DNA of 64,000 nucleotides, from contig JASGFJ010000020.1 of the NCBI GenBank assembly GCA_047605645.1, positions 1-64,000 on the forward strand. The letters are read 5' to 3'. This stretch comes from UBA1309 sp047605645 (lineage in GTDB: Bacteria; Bacteroidota; Bacteroidia; Bacteroidales; Dysgonomonadaceae). The position numbers and the translations under genes were made by a program. Shown one piece after another: positions 1 to 8,709 of this stretch (within the stretch, counting starts at the first letter, position 1; every line of letters begins with the position of its first letter). Below the pieces are notes generated by a model. It did not search any database. It was not told where the DNA came from and saw only the letters and a program-made list of their open reading frames with translations.

Positions 1-1
1 A

Positions 2-424
2 GTGGCTATATTGGGTAGTGAAAACCTAGAGATGACGACACAACGGAATAAAATATTTATGCAACAGATAAAGCAATACCCGGACATCCGATGCAAAACT
101 ATTTTCTGTAACTCACCGGATGCCGTATCGGAAAAACTCGGAATAATGCTGGATTATGAAATGTTTGATGGATATTTTGTTATGAGTGACGAGTTGTTGA
201 CCGGATTGAGTTACACCCTTAAATCGAAAAAGATCAACGAAAATGAATGTACTGTTGCAGCTATCAGTGAAGGTTTTCTGCCTCATTTCCTTAATCCCGA
301 CTACACCTTCGAAACAAACGATGGATACAAGATGGGAATAATGGCAACCAACGTACTGTTGGGAAGAATTTCAAAATCAGAAACAAGCGAATTACCCGCA
401 GCAGCTCAAATTTATTACATCTGA
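2..424 (+). CDS. LacI-type regulator, C-terminal ligand-binding part (partial)
   Basis: The reading frame is open from the window edge, so only the last 140 residues or so are visible; the GTG at position 2 is not a believable start. The layout fits the C-terminal lobe of a LacI/periplasmic-binding-protein-like effector domain: a stretch about a dispensable or visible 'YFVMSDELLTGL' segment, then 'CTVAAISEG', a proline-containing 'LNPDYTFETN' segment and a final helix 'MGIMATNVLLG'. In LacI regulators this part binds a sugar or other small effector and carries the dimer interface. No DNA-binding domain can be seen because it would lie upstream of the window. The gene runs convergent with the next one and their 3' ends overlap by 10 bases. 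Confidence 0.6.
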   Translation: MAILGSENLEMTTQRNKIFMQQIKQYPDIRCKTIFCNSPDAVSEKLGIMLDYEMFDGYFVMSDELLTGLSYTLKSKKINENECTVAAISEGFLPHFLNPDYTFETNDGYKMGIMATNVLLGRISKSETSELPAAAQIYYI

Positions 425-1185
425 CTTTCGGCTTTTACCAATCCAAAGCCAAAAGAATTATCAATACCAAAACCGGTTTCATACCCAATCTTTAATAAAA
501 CCGGATCTGCATCCATACGGAAAGAGACATGGAAAGCCCGCAATTTTTGTTCATTTTTAGTCTCCGGTTTCAGAATAATAGTCTGCATAACTGGAGGAGA
601 CGCTAATTGAAACTGAAAAGATGTGACTCCCGAAAAAGGGATGCCATAAAGCAGTTGGTATTTTTTGATAAGGTTTTGAAATAACAATTCACCATAATTT
701 CCGGTATCAGGGCTCATCGAAATAGCTGTTTCATCGGAACGGTGAAGCAAGAGGCGTATCGGAGATAAAGTTTTAAAAATAACATGTTCCAGAATTGGAG
801 TCTCCAGAAGGTCTATTTGCGTGATTGCAAACACAGCCCGGGTAACCGGATTGCCGACAACGATATGCTGATCATCAAACAAAGTCCGTACAAGCTCTTC
901 AGTGCCTGTCTCCGGCCAGAACGAAAGATAAAGTTCGGCATACGGACTTTCTAGAAAGAGTTTAAACGTTTCGACTCTAACCTTCTCTAATTGTAAAGCA
1001 TAACAGAAGTGTTGAAAATCAAGCGGCCCTCTGCCTATCTTATTCACAGTCATCCAATGAGACATCGTCTGTTCATTTCGGTTGAAGACACCATAAATCC
1101 ATTCGGAAATATCATAACCGTAACTTTTCGGGATCGCATTTCCTGAGATCTCCGAACGAAGCTGTAACAAAAGACGAAATCTCAT
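415..1185 (-). CDS. cas6: CRISPR-associated endoribonuclease Cas6 (orphan)
   Basis: 256 residues. Cas6 cuts CRISPR precursor transcripts at the repeat. The C-terminus carries the family's glycine-rich loop, 'GFGIDNSFGFGLV' (about residues 238-250), matching the pattern G-x-G-x5-G-x-G. The N-terminus starts with the expected first beta strand 'MRFRLLLQLR'. A plausible catalytic set, Tyr31, His43 and Lys49, sits where archaeal Cas6 proteins carry Tyr, His and Lys. No other cas gene and no repeat-spacer array is visible anywhere in the window. The neighbours are a LacI-type regulator (convergent, 10-base overlap) and a small membrane protein. The ATG at 1185 is the natural start. Family assignment is good; activity and the RNA it acts on are unknown. 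Confidence 0.82.
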   Translation of the reverse strand: MRFRLLLQLRSEISGNAIPKSYGYDISEWIYGVFNRNEQTMSHWMTVNKIGRGPLDFQHFCYALQLEKVRVETFKLFLESPYAELYLSFWPETGTEELVRTLFDDQHIVVGNPVTRAVFAITQIDLLETPILEHVIFKTLSPIRLLLHRSDETAISMSPDTGNYGELLFQNLIKKYQLLYGIPFSGVTSFQFQLASPPVMQTIILKPETKNEQKLRAFHVSFRMDADPVLLKIGYETGFGIDNSFGFGLVKAESQM

Positions 1186-1213
1186 GACTGTATAAATTTC
1201 GAGAAATGTATCT

Positions 1214-1819
1214 TTAGAGAGGCAAAATCTTTACCTGTTTTTTATTTATAAGTACAACCGGAAAAACATCTTCTTGATTCCATTGCGGAATTTTCTTTTT
1301 CACAGTGAACTTTCTCAAGCAAAAAAGATAAAGTTCGTCTGCACCATCTCCTGTTTCGAGAGGTAAAGGCAATGCTTTACCTGGCTTAAGGGCAGGAATC
1401 AAATCGGCAAAAATACTATTTACCGTCTTCGACTGATGCTCTATAAATTGCATATTATGGCGGTTTGCTCCTGTAGACAACAAAGCATAAACCTTATACT
1501 CATCAACAAGAACAGGTTTGGAGTATGCAAGTAATAATCGCTCAGGGTCTTCTACCATTTTTTTCAGAATATATTTTCTTACAGCCTTAAACCAAATAGT
1601 AGCAATGATAAAAATTACTATATAAGGAGCAACATACCAACTGACAAGCATGCCTGTATTCAGCAGATAGATAATACAGAACAAGCTCATAAAGAGCAAA
1701 AGCACCGGTCCTAAATAAAGCCAGCTTTTCCATTTGTAAGAAAACGGAACCTGCGAGTATTTAAAAGATTTATCTTTTTCAATCTCAGCTAATTTTCTCA
1801 ATTTATCCTTATTATTCAT
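1214..1819 (-). CDS. Conserved hypothetical two-helix membrane protein
   Basis: 201 residues, function not recognised. A charged N-terminus of about 30 residues is followed by two adjacent hydrophobic segments (about 34-54 and 61-79) and then a soluble C-terminal domain of about 120 residues. It therefore looks like an inner-membrane hairpin anchor with a cytoplasmic or periplasmic domain. It lies 28 bases upstream of cas6 and about 40 bases downstream of meaB on the same strand, so the three genes could share a transcript. Nothing in it suggests a CRISPR role. Confidence 0.6.
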   Translation of the reverse strand: MNNKDKLRKLAEIEKDKSFKYSQVPFSYKWKSWLYLGPVLLLFMSLFCIIYLLNTGMLVSWYVAPYIVIFIIATIWFKAVRKYILKKMVEDPERLLLAYSKPVLVDEYKVYALLSTGANRHNMQFIEHQSKTVNSIFADLIPALKPGKALPLPLETGDGADELYLFCLRKFTVKKKIPQWNQEDVFPVVLINKKQVKILPL

Positions 1820-1856
1820 TCAAAGATTCCTAACTTTATAATTGTTCAAAAAAACA

Positions 1857-2948
1857 TTATCTTTTAAAATAACTATCCAGCACATTCTTGGCAGCAGCAA
1901 AAGAGCTGACACGATTAGACAATACAGCTACTTCGTTGTCATGCAGCGATCTGACAACCTCTTCGTTGCTATAGAAATTTGCCTTCAGACGTTCATTAAT
2001 CGTTTCGTACATCCAAAACTTGGACTGTTCGTTACGCCTGTGCTGAAAGTATCCATTCTTTTTCACAAAAGCAATATATTCGGCCACCATATCCCAGACC
2101 TCCTTTATTCCGATTTCATAATACCCTGAATAGGTCAGAACTTTAGGACTCCATCCCGATTCCGGAAGAGGAAACAGATGTAATGCATTTTTAAAATGTG
2201 ATTGAGCCAACCTGGCCTTTTCAATATTACTTCCGTCAGCCTTGTTAATGATGATACCATCGGCCATTTCCATAATGCCACGCTTAATCCCCTGCAGTTC
2301 ATCCCCTGTTCCGGCAAGCTGAATCAAGAGAAAGAAATCAACCATAGAATGCACAGCTGTTTCAGACTGTCCGACACCGACTGTTTCCACAAATATATAA
2401 TCAAATCCGGCAGCTTCACACAAGATAATGGTTTCACGGGTTTTGCGAGCCACTCCTCCCAATGAGCCTGCCGAAGGGGAAGGACGGATAAAGGCATTCT
2501 CTTCGACACTCAGCCTCTCCATTCGTGTTTTGTCTCCCAAGATACTGCCCTTTGAAATTTCACTCGAAGGGTCAATCGCTAAGACAGCTAACTTATGTCC
2601 TTGCTTCAATAAATGTAGTCCAAAGGCATCAATAGATGTACTCTTTCCGGCTCCCGGCACTCCGGTGATACCTACACGGATTGATTTTCCCGAATAAGGC
2701 ACACATTTCTCAATCACCTGCTGAGCCATTACCTGATGTTCCGGCTTCGCACTTTCAATCAAAGTGACTGCCTGACTAAGAATCGTGCGATTTCCTTTCA
2801 AAATTCCATCAACATACTCTTCGACCGTATAAGATTTACGTTTGAACCGATTAAAATCTTTCATATACGGATTGACAGTCGGCAGATTACTTACTCCTTT
2901 GTTTACATGTAACCCAGCGTAATCTTTTTCATTTTCAGGATGTTCCAT
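1857..2948 (-). CDS. meaB: Methylmalonyl-CoA mutase-associated GTPase MeaB
   Basis: 363 residues, the usual length for the MeaB/ArgK family of SIMIBI GTPases. These act as chaperones for adenosylcobalamin-dependent methylmalonyl-CoA mutase, gating cofactor loading and protecting the enzyme. Visible motifs are the Walker A loop 'GVPGAGKS' (96-103), the switch region 'VLAIDPSS', the metal-binding 'ETVGVGQSE' segment and the guanine-specificity motif 'NKAD'. The C-terminal helical extension used for dimerisation is present. The mutase genes are not in the window. A -7 element TAAGTTTG on the minus strand (2972-2979) lies just upstream of the ATG. Assignment is strong. Confidence 0.93.
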   Translation of the reverse strand: MEHPENEKDYAGLHVNKGVSNLPTVNPYMKDFNRFKRKSYTVEEYVDGILKGNRTILSQAVTLIESAKPEHQVMAQQVIEKCVPYSGKSIRVGITGVPGAGKSTSIDAFGLHLLKQGHKLAVLAIDPSSEISKGSILGDKTRMERLSVEENAFIRPSPSAGSLGGVARKTRETIILCEAAGFDYIFVETVGVGQSETAVHSMVDFFLLIQLAGTGDELQGIKRGIMEMADGIIINKADGSNIEKARLAQSHFKNALHLFPLPESGWSPKVLTYSGYYEIGIKEVWDMVAEYIAFVKKNGYFQHRRNEQSKFWMYETINERLKANFYSNEEVVRSLHDNEVAVLSNRVSSFAAAKNVLDSYFKR

Positions 2949-3335
2949 TTTTATTTATGTTTGTAGCCTTGCAAACTTACATAAAAAATACGAGTTATGA
3001 GTCCATTATTTAGAAAATGAAAAGCTCTTTATTTTTATTTAATTGGACTCATGCCATTTAGCATCCATACCAAAACTCATGAAAATATATTTTCTAAAAT
3101 TCTATTCCGATCCATATTGAAATATAAGCGATATAATGGTAACTTTGTATGCAACACGATCACGCTCTTATCCTTGCAGCAGATAGAGCCATGCGTATCT
3201 GCAAAAGAGATGTGAGAGTAAACAACATTTGTTGAATACCGATTGTTTATTATCCATATTATTTCAATCACACAGTGTGCATTGAAGATAAATTCAGACA
3301 ATATCTATTTTTGAACAAAATTCATAAAAAATTTT
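2949..3335. other. Intergenic region between meaB and an outer-membrane protein gene
   Basis: It holds the divergent start regions of meaB (minus) and the 3336 gene (plus). A minus-strand TAAGTTTG at 2972-2979 fits the Bacteroidetes -7 element for meaB. The only open frame of note (3077-3301, minus) starts with TTG and has no recognisable features. Confidence 0.5.
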
Positions 3336-4007
3336 ATGTGGCAAAAGACATCACCTCTTGTTCGAAATATTATGCTTATCGTCCTGCTTTCCTCACTCCA
3401 TTTTTTGCCGTCTACGGCTCAAACTGATAATCCCAACAAAAAAAGCCGGGACATAAGGTTCTCACGGCACAGTTTGTCTTTCGGGTTCGGATTAGTACCA
3501 GAAAATAAACAATTCCAATCTGATTTATTCACGCAGGGAACTTTTGGAGATCTGTTCTATCTGTCACATTATACCTTGGGAGATATGACCACGACCGGAG
3601 CTATTAACCTGAACTACAGCTACAATTTCAGCAAGCACATTACAATAGGTAGCTTTGTTTCGTATATCAACTATTCGCGAGACATTAATGAAAATAAAAG
3701 CAATAGTAAATATGGTGATGCTGTAGAACGAAATGCAGACATTACCCCAAGATTTACTTACTTCTGGCATAATAAGAATATATTTCGTTTGTATTCGGGT
3801 ATTGGCGTTAGCTTTGGGTATAAATGGGTAAAATATAATTTTTTGGAAACTCATTATTCTTCCAGAGAATTTGAATGGAAACCACAGCTTACTCTTATTG
3901 GTATTCAAGCCGGACGCAGAGTTTACGGTTTTGGCGAGGCCAATTTGAAAGGAAGACTGGGATACCTCAATATGGGAGTAGGATATCGATTTGGAAAGGT
4001 GCGTTGA
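3336..4007 (+). CDS. Predicted outer-membrane beta-barrel protein
   Basis: 223 residues. The N-terminus has a positively charged start and a hydrophobic stretch ending near 'PSTAQ', consistent with a signal peptide cleaved around residue 29. The remainder alternates polar and aromatic/hydrophobic residues, as in outer membrane strands, and ends with 'GVGYRFGKVR', a typical barrel-closing strand. The size suggests a small barrel of about 8-10 strands. No specific ligand or family is recognised. It is followed 41 bases later by a lipoprotein gene on the same strand, so the two are probably co-transcribed envelope proteins. Confidence 0.6.
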   Translation: MWQKTSPLVRNIMLIVLLSSLHFLPSTAQTDNPNKKSRDIRFSRHSLSFGFGLVPENKQFQSDLFTQGTFGDLFYLSHYTLGDMTTTGAINLNYSYNFSKHITIGSFVSYINYSRDINENKSNSKYGDAVERNADITPRFTYFWHNKNIFRLYSGIGVSFGYKWVKYNFLETHYSSREFEWKPQLTLIGIQAGRRVYGFGEANLKGRLGYLNMGVGYRFGKVR

Positions 4008-4048
4008 TAAGCACAGCAAAGCTATTAATTACATTGAATATCATTTTT

Positions 4049-4867
4049 ATGAAAACATGTATATACTATCGGTGGAGTTTATTTTTAATCCTGATTGCAG
4101 TAGGCATGCAATCTTGCATCATCGGAGAAATCAACGACGAAAATCCGTATGCTTCACACCAATTGGTGTACAACTATTCCGATCTCGCTATGTATGAGCA
4201 ACTGTATACGCTCGACATGGTGGCAAAGGTCAGCGAGTATGCGAATGCTAACAGTGCTTACCGGGATTCACTGTCGCGAAGCTATTTTTCGAACTCGGAA
4301 ATAAATGAAAACAACGGAATCTGGACCGTGAAAGACAGTGTTGGAGTCTGGAATATTTCAGGGAATAATATTCCACTTGGACTCACCGGAGCAGCCTGGT
4401 CTGTTGGTCTAATCAAATCCAATGGCACCGGAATAGAACAAGGGGAGTTTCAGGTTATATGCAATTCCACTAAGACATGGAAGATTACAGTCGATAGTAT
4501 ACAGCTTGGATTCAGCAACAGATTGAAACAACTAGCCGATTACGATGATTATTTCACGTTCCACAGCAGTGGAAACTATGTCGTGAGTGTTTCATCACCC
4601 GACTCATTGCAGCCTTTACTCAATAATTATACAATTGAAAGCGGTAACGGTAGTTTTGTTCCGGACAAGAAACTGGAAGACCATTACAATGTGGATGTGA
4701 ATTTTACGATAAAGTCACCGGTAAGTTTACGATATAATTCATCCTCCTATCTATTTTCTGCAGGAAGCATTTATTATGATGTTATTTCCGGCTCGGGAAA
4801 CACGATTGAATCGTTCACGGCAAAACTACATACAACACCAAGCAACTGGAATGTCACTTTTGAGTAA
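4049..4867 (+). CDS. Hypothetical lipoprotein
   Basis: 272 residues from the ATG at 4049. This start is chosen because it begins a lipoprotein signal: charged N-terminus, hydrophobic core 'LFLILIAVG', then lipobox 'GMQSC' with the acylated cysteine at residue 23. An in-frame extension to 3875 overlaps the upstream gene and is unlikely. The mature part is rich in Ser, Asn and aromatic residues and looks mostly beta-stranded; its function is not recognised. It follows the predicted outer-membrane protein at 3336, and the pair may work together at the cell surface or periplasm. Confidence 0.6.
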   Translation: MKTCIYYRWSLFLILIAVGMQSCIIGEINDENPYASHQLVYNYSDLAMYEQLYTLDMVAKVSEYANANSAYRDSLSRSYFSNSEINENNGIWTVKDSVGVWNISGNNIPLGLTGAAWSVGLIKSNGTGIEQGEFQVICNSTKTWKITVDSIQLGFSNRLKQLADYDDYFTFHSSGNYVVSVSSPDSLQPLLNNYTIESGNGSFVPDKKLEDHYNVDVNFTIKSPVSLRYNSSSYLFSAGSIYYDVISGSGNTIESFTAKLHTTPSNWNVTFE

Positions 4868-4900
4868 AAAACAAAACCGGCAAACCTGACTATCCGATAA

Positions 4901-5977
4901 TTAATTAGGAGCACGCTTGTAAATAAACCAGGCTATGAATGTGAAAATAATGTTGGGAATCCACACAGCAATCATGGGACTCACAAAGCCCGATGATGAG
5001 AATGTGGAACTGATGGTCATAAACAAAATATAGGACACGCTCAGCAAAAGTCCCAAACCGATATTCACTCCCATTCCACCTTTGACTTTACGCGAAGACA
5101 AGGAAGCTCCGATTACCGTCAGGATAAAAGCGGAAAATGCAGATGCAAACCGTTTATAATATTCTATTTCAAAATCTTTTATGTTACCTACTCCCCGCTC
5201 CTTCTGCCGAGTAATATATTCTTTCAGATGAGGAGTTGTCATCTGTTCGGCATCATTCGAAGAAATAACAAAATCCTGGGGAATAATCGTGATGGTAGTA
5301 TCTATCTGGGCGCCGAACTTGTTTTTTTCACGTTTACCCACCATCGTTCGAATATTGTAATTATACAATGTCCACTTGTAACCGGAATTGTACACAATAC
5401 GCTCAGCCGTCAGTCGTGATACAAGTTCATTATTTTTAAACTTATCCAACGAAAAAGAATATCCTTGTTTATCATTGTCACTGTATCGATCGATATAAAC
5501 AATCACACCGGGTTCGACCATCATCTGCACCCGATTGGCAAAATCAACTTTTTTGTTACGGATATATTTATTCTGAAATTTTATTCGCTGCACATTCGCA
5601 GGCGGAATAATAAAGCCTCCCAGGATGAAGGTCGCAATTGCAATAATAGTTGCGGAAAACAAATAAGGACGCAATAATCTTTTAAAACTGACTCCACTGG
5701 CCAGCATGGCAATGACTTCAGAATTATCAGCCAGCTTGGATGTAAAAAAGATAACAGAAATAAATACGAACAGCGCACTGAACAGATTGGTATAATAAGG
5801 GACAAAATTTATATAATATTGAAAGATGATAGCCTTCAGCGGAGCATCGTTGCGGATAAATTTGTCCAGCTGTTCGTTGATATCAAACACGACAGCAATC
5901 GAAATAATCAGAAGAATGGAAAAGAGAAACGTTCCCAAAAACTTCTTGATGATGTATTTATCTAATATCGTTAACAT
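4901..5977 (-). CDS. LptF/LptG-family permease (YjgP/YjgQ)
   Basis: 358 residues. This family forms the membrane part of the LptB2FG ABC transporter, which extracts lipopolysaccharide from the inner membrane for transport to the cell surface. The architecture is typical: three N-terminal transmembrane segments (about 12-35, 55-76, 99-121), a periplasmic beta-rich domain, then three C-terminal transmembrane segments (about 272-355). The N-terminal 'LDKYIIKKFLGTF' is a family hallmark. Bacteroidetes usually encode such permeases separately, so F versus G cannot be decided here. The gene starts 30 bases after tgt on the same strand and is probably in its operon. Confidence 0.85.
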   Translation of the reverse strand: MLTILDKYIIKKFLGTFLFSILLIISIAVVFDINEQLDKFIRNDAPLKAIIFQYYINFVPYYTNLFSALFVFISVIFFTSKLADNSEVIAMLASGVSFKRLLRPYLFSATIIAIATFILGGFIIPPANVQRIKFQNKYIRNKKVDFANRVQMMVEPGVIVYIDRYSDNDKQGYSFSLDKFKNNELVSRLTAERIVYNSGYKWTLYNYNIRTMVGKREKNKFGAQIDTTITIIPQDFVISSNDAEQMTTPHLKEYITRQKERGVGNIKDFEIEYYKRFASAFSAFILTVIGASLSSRKVKGGMGVNIGLGLLLSVSYILFMTISSTFSSSGFVSPMIAVWIPNIIFTFIAWFIYKRAPN

Positions 5978-6007
5978 GATGCAAACCGATAAATGTTCTG
6001 AAAATAT

Positions 6008-7138
6008 TTAAATTCGTCTTGACACGGTATCAATGATAGAGTTTTTCCACGATGAAAAATCTCCTGCCACAATATGCTTACGAGCTTCTTTTACCAGCCA
6101 GAGATAAAATGCCAGATTGTGAATAGAGGCAATCTGAAGTCCCAGAATTTCACTGGTCATGAACAAATGACGTAAATAGGCTTTGGAGTAAAGCGTATCC
6201 ACCACAGAAGCTCCATCTTCTTCAATCGGAGAAAAATCATTTGCCCATTTTTTATTGCGCATATTCATAATTCCGTTCTTGGTGAAGATCTGTCCATTTC
6301 GGCCGTTACGGGTAGGCATAATACAGTCAAACATATCCACTCCCCGCTCAATGGCTTCCAAAATATTAGCAGGTGTCCCCACTCCCATCAAATAACGTGG
6401 TTTGTCCTTCGGTAGAATTTCATTGACCACTTCGATCATTTCATACATTTTCTCCGTCGGTTCTCCCACAGCTAAACCTCCAATAGCATTCCCTTCGGCA
6501 CCAATGGAAGCGACATTTTCAGCTGCACGTTTTCTCAAATCGGGATAAACGCAGCCCTGCACAATGGGAAACAAGGCTTGCTTGTATCCATATTCACATT
6601 CAGTCTCATTAAAACGGCTGACACACCGTCCCAACCAACGCTCCGTCAAGTCCAGAGATTTCCGGGCATACGCATAGTCTGCGTCACCGGGCGTACACTC
6701 ATCAAAAGCCATGATGATATCCGCACCGATAGTCCGCTCAATATCCATGACAGATTCAGGAGTAAAAATATGTTTTGACCCATCGATATGCGAGCGAAAA
6801 ATAGCGCCTTCTTCTGTCAATTTCCGGTTTTCTGCAAGAGAAAAAACCTGAAATCCGCCGCTATCAGTCAATATCGGCTTGTTCCATCCGTTAAACCGGT
6901 GAAGACCTCCCGCCTGACGCAAAATTTCAAGTCCGGGACGTAAATAAAGATGATAGGTATTTCCCAGAATAATCTGAGCCTTGATATCATTTTCTAATTC
7001 AGTGAAATGAACCGCTTTAACAGCTCCCTGAGTCCCGACAGGCATAAAAATAGGAGTTTCAATCTGTCCGTGATCAGTAGTTATCAAACCGGCTCTGGCA
7101 TTGGATATTTTATCAGTGTGCTGAAGTTCAAATTGCAT
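6008..7138 (-). CDS. tgt: tRNA-guanine transglycosylase (Tgt)
   Basis: 376 residues from the ATG at 7138 (a second ATG lies two codons upstream at 7144). Tgt swaps guanine 34 of GUN-anticodon tRNAs for preQ1 or queuine. Counted from the upstream ATG, the substrate-pocket segment 'LTDSGGFQVFS' has its Asp at 94, 'GGLAVGEP' is at 222-229, and 'MFDCIMPTRNGRNGQ' carries the nucleophilic Asp at 273. Oddly, the C-terminal zinc site is not conserved. Where C-x-C-x2-C is expected before 'AYLRHL' the sequence reads 'SPIEEDGASVVDTLYS', with no cysteine; only the histidine of 'SIHNLAFY' remains. The fold and active site look intact, so the protein is probably functional without zinc. Confidence 0.93.
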   Translation of the reverse strand: MQFELQHTDKISNARAGLITTDHGQIETPIFMPVGTQGAVKAVHFTELENDIKAQIILGNTYHLYLRPGLEILRQAGGLHRFNGWNKPILTDSGGFQVFSLAENRKLTEEGAIFRSHIDGSKHIFTPESVMDIERTIGADIIMAFDECTPGDADYAYARKSLDLTERWLGRCVSRFNETECEYGYKQALFPIVQGCVYPDLRKRAAENVASIGAEGNAIGGLAVGEPTEKMYEMIEVVNEILPKDKPRYLMGVGTPANILEAIERGVDMFDCIMPTRNGRNGQIFTKNGIMNMRNKKWANDFSPIEEDGASVVDTLYSKAYLRHLFMTSEILGLQIASIHNLAFYLWLVKEARKHIVAGDFSSWKNSIIDTVSRRI

Positions 7139-7155
7139 GTACAAAAAAATTTGTG

Positions 7156-7186
7156 CAAAGATAGCTGATTATTCAGTAGTAAACAA
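7156..7186 (-). promoter_or_regulatory. Predicted tgt promoter
   Basis: On the minus strand TTG (7184-7186) is followed after 20 bases by TATCTTTG (7156-7163), matching the Bacteroidetes housekeeping promoter TTTG-N19-21-TAnnTTTG. Transcription would begin only about 10 bases before the Tgt start codons, giving an almost leaderless mRNA. Confidence 0.55.
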
Positions 7187-7219
7187 CTCAAAAAATGACA
7201 GGAATCGACACAATATACT

Positions 7220-8536
7220 TTATTCCTGTTCACTCGGGGTAATCAAATCTCTCATCTGTACCAGCGCTATCGAGCTTCTGGCCTTCTTCAGAATGGTAAA
7301 TTCATATCCGTCGGATTCTATTTTGTCTCGGGTCAAAGGTATTCTGCCAAATTTATCAATCAGATATCCGGCCAAAGTATCATATTGTCCATCCTTATCT
7401 ATCGGGTGAGGCAGTTGCTCATTAATATTATTAATAGAAGCCATCGCTATCACGGAATAAATCTCATCAGAGACCTTTTCTACAAACGGGATTTCATCGT
7501 CCGACTCATCCTGAATCTCTCCGACCAGCTCTTCCAAAATATCTTCCATGGTAATAATACCGTCCGTACCGCCAAATTCATTCAGAACAATGGCAATCTG
7601 CTGATGTTTCAACTGAAATTCCCGCATCAATTGACTGATACGTTTAGTCTCCGGGACAAAAGAAACCGGCCGCGTAATAGCACGAATATCGACCGTCCCG
7701 TTTTTACGCATTTCTTTCAGAATATCCTTCAGATGAACCACACCGATAATATCATCAATGCTGTGCTGATAACATGGAATACGCGAATATCCTTCTTCAA
7801 TCACACGCTCCAGTTTTTCGGAATCATAATCCTCCACATCAATGGAAACCAATTGAGTTCGCGGCACCATTACCTGGCGTACTGTACGATCTGAGAAATT
7901 GAATGCATTCCGAATTATATTATAGCCGACATCTTCCGAAGCATCATTACTTTCACTCTCGTGCGCCTGATTTACAAGCAGTTTCAATTCATCACGTGTA
8001 TAAGCTTCGGTTTCAGAGATCTGATGCAATCCAAAAAGTTTCAACACCAGATTTGCAATACCATTCAGTAGCCAGATAAAAGGGCGGAAAATGAAATAAA
8101 AAATACGTAGCGGATAGGCTATAAAATAGGTTGTCGATTCGGAACGTTGAATAGCCAGTGATTTGGGAGCCAGCTCTCCAAAAACAATATGGAGAATCGT
8201 GATAATTACGAAGGCAAAAGGCAAAGCTAATTCATGTGCCAATTTAGGATCTATAGATATCCCAAAGAGATCCATCAGCCCGAGTAGCAACTTGGATACA
8301 ACCGGCTCGCCAATCCATCCAAGCCCAAGACTAGCCAGGGTAATCCCCAATTGTGTAGCAGCCAGATAAGCATCTAGGTGCTGCACAATATGCTGTGCCA
8401 GAACAGCAACATTCTTCCCTTCCAGAATCTTCATCTGAATTTGGGAGTTTCGAACTTTAACAATTGCAAATTCGGCTGCCACAAAGAAGCCGTTCATAAA
8501 AACAAGAAGAAAAGTGATGAGTATATTAAGTAACAT
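7220..8536 (-). CDS. CNNM/CorC-type membrane protein (hemolysin family)
   Basis: 438 residues from the ATG at 8536. The longer frame to 8581 is rejected because the promoter -7 element at 8559-8566 lies inside it. Domains in order: DUF21/CNNM transmembrane domain (about 1-190, starting with 'NILITFLLVFMNGFFVAAEF'), a pair of CBS domains (about 195-320, including 'VMVPRTQLVSIDVED'), and a C-terminal CorC/HlyC domain (about 340-430). Relatives are linked to magnesium or cobalt efflux, and Bacteroidetes members include GldE-like proteins. No gliding genes are nearby, so ion transport is the safer guess. Confidence 0.82.
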   Translation of the reverse strand: MLLNILITFLLVFMNGFFVAAEFAIVKVRNSQIQMKILEGKNVAVLAQHIVQHLDAYLAATQLGITLASLGLGWIGEPVVSKLLLGLMDLFGISIDPKLAHELALPFAFVIITILHIVFGELAPKSLAIQRSESTTYFIAYPLRIFYFIFRPFIWLLNGIANLVLKLFGLHQISETEAYTRDELKLLVNQAHESESNDASEDVGYNIIRNAFNFSDRTVRQVMVPRTQLVSIDVEDYDSEKLERVIEEGYSRIPCYQHSIDDIIGVVHLKDILKEMRKNGTVDIRAITRPVSFVPETKRISQLMREFQLKHQQIAIVLNEFGGTDGIITMEDILEELVGEIQDESDDEIPFVEKVSDEIYSVIAMASINNINEQLPHPIDKDGQYDTLAGYLIDKFGRIPLTRDKIESDGYEFTILKKARSSIALVQMRDLITPSEQE

Positions 8537-8558
8537 ACCTAATTTAGATGGTAATGCA

Positions 8559-8589
8559 CAAAAATAGACAAAATAAACCAAAGAGCAAA
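8559..8589 (-). promoter_or_regulatory. Predicted promoter of the CNNM/CorC gene
   Basis: On the minus strand TTTG (8586-8589) is followed after 19 bases by TATTTTTG (8559-8566), a full match to the Bacteroidetes consensus. The ATG at 8536 is 22 bases downstream, which supports that start. Confidence 0.6.
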
Positions 8590-8709
8590 TCTCCGGCTCA
8601 CAGATTTAAAGCAGATCCGGAAAAAGAGTTTTGTTTTACGGAAATCAAACATTTATTGGGGGAAGCCAACAACTAAAATTTCACATAAGATCTGCCACAG
8701 AGCGATGTT

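Noticed and set aside
3077..3301. 74-codon minus-strand frame between meaB and the outer-membrane protein gene
   Set aside because: Starts with TTG, has no recognisable domain, and overlaps the divergent upstream regions.
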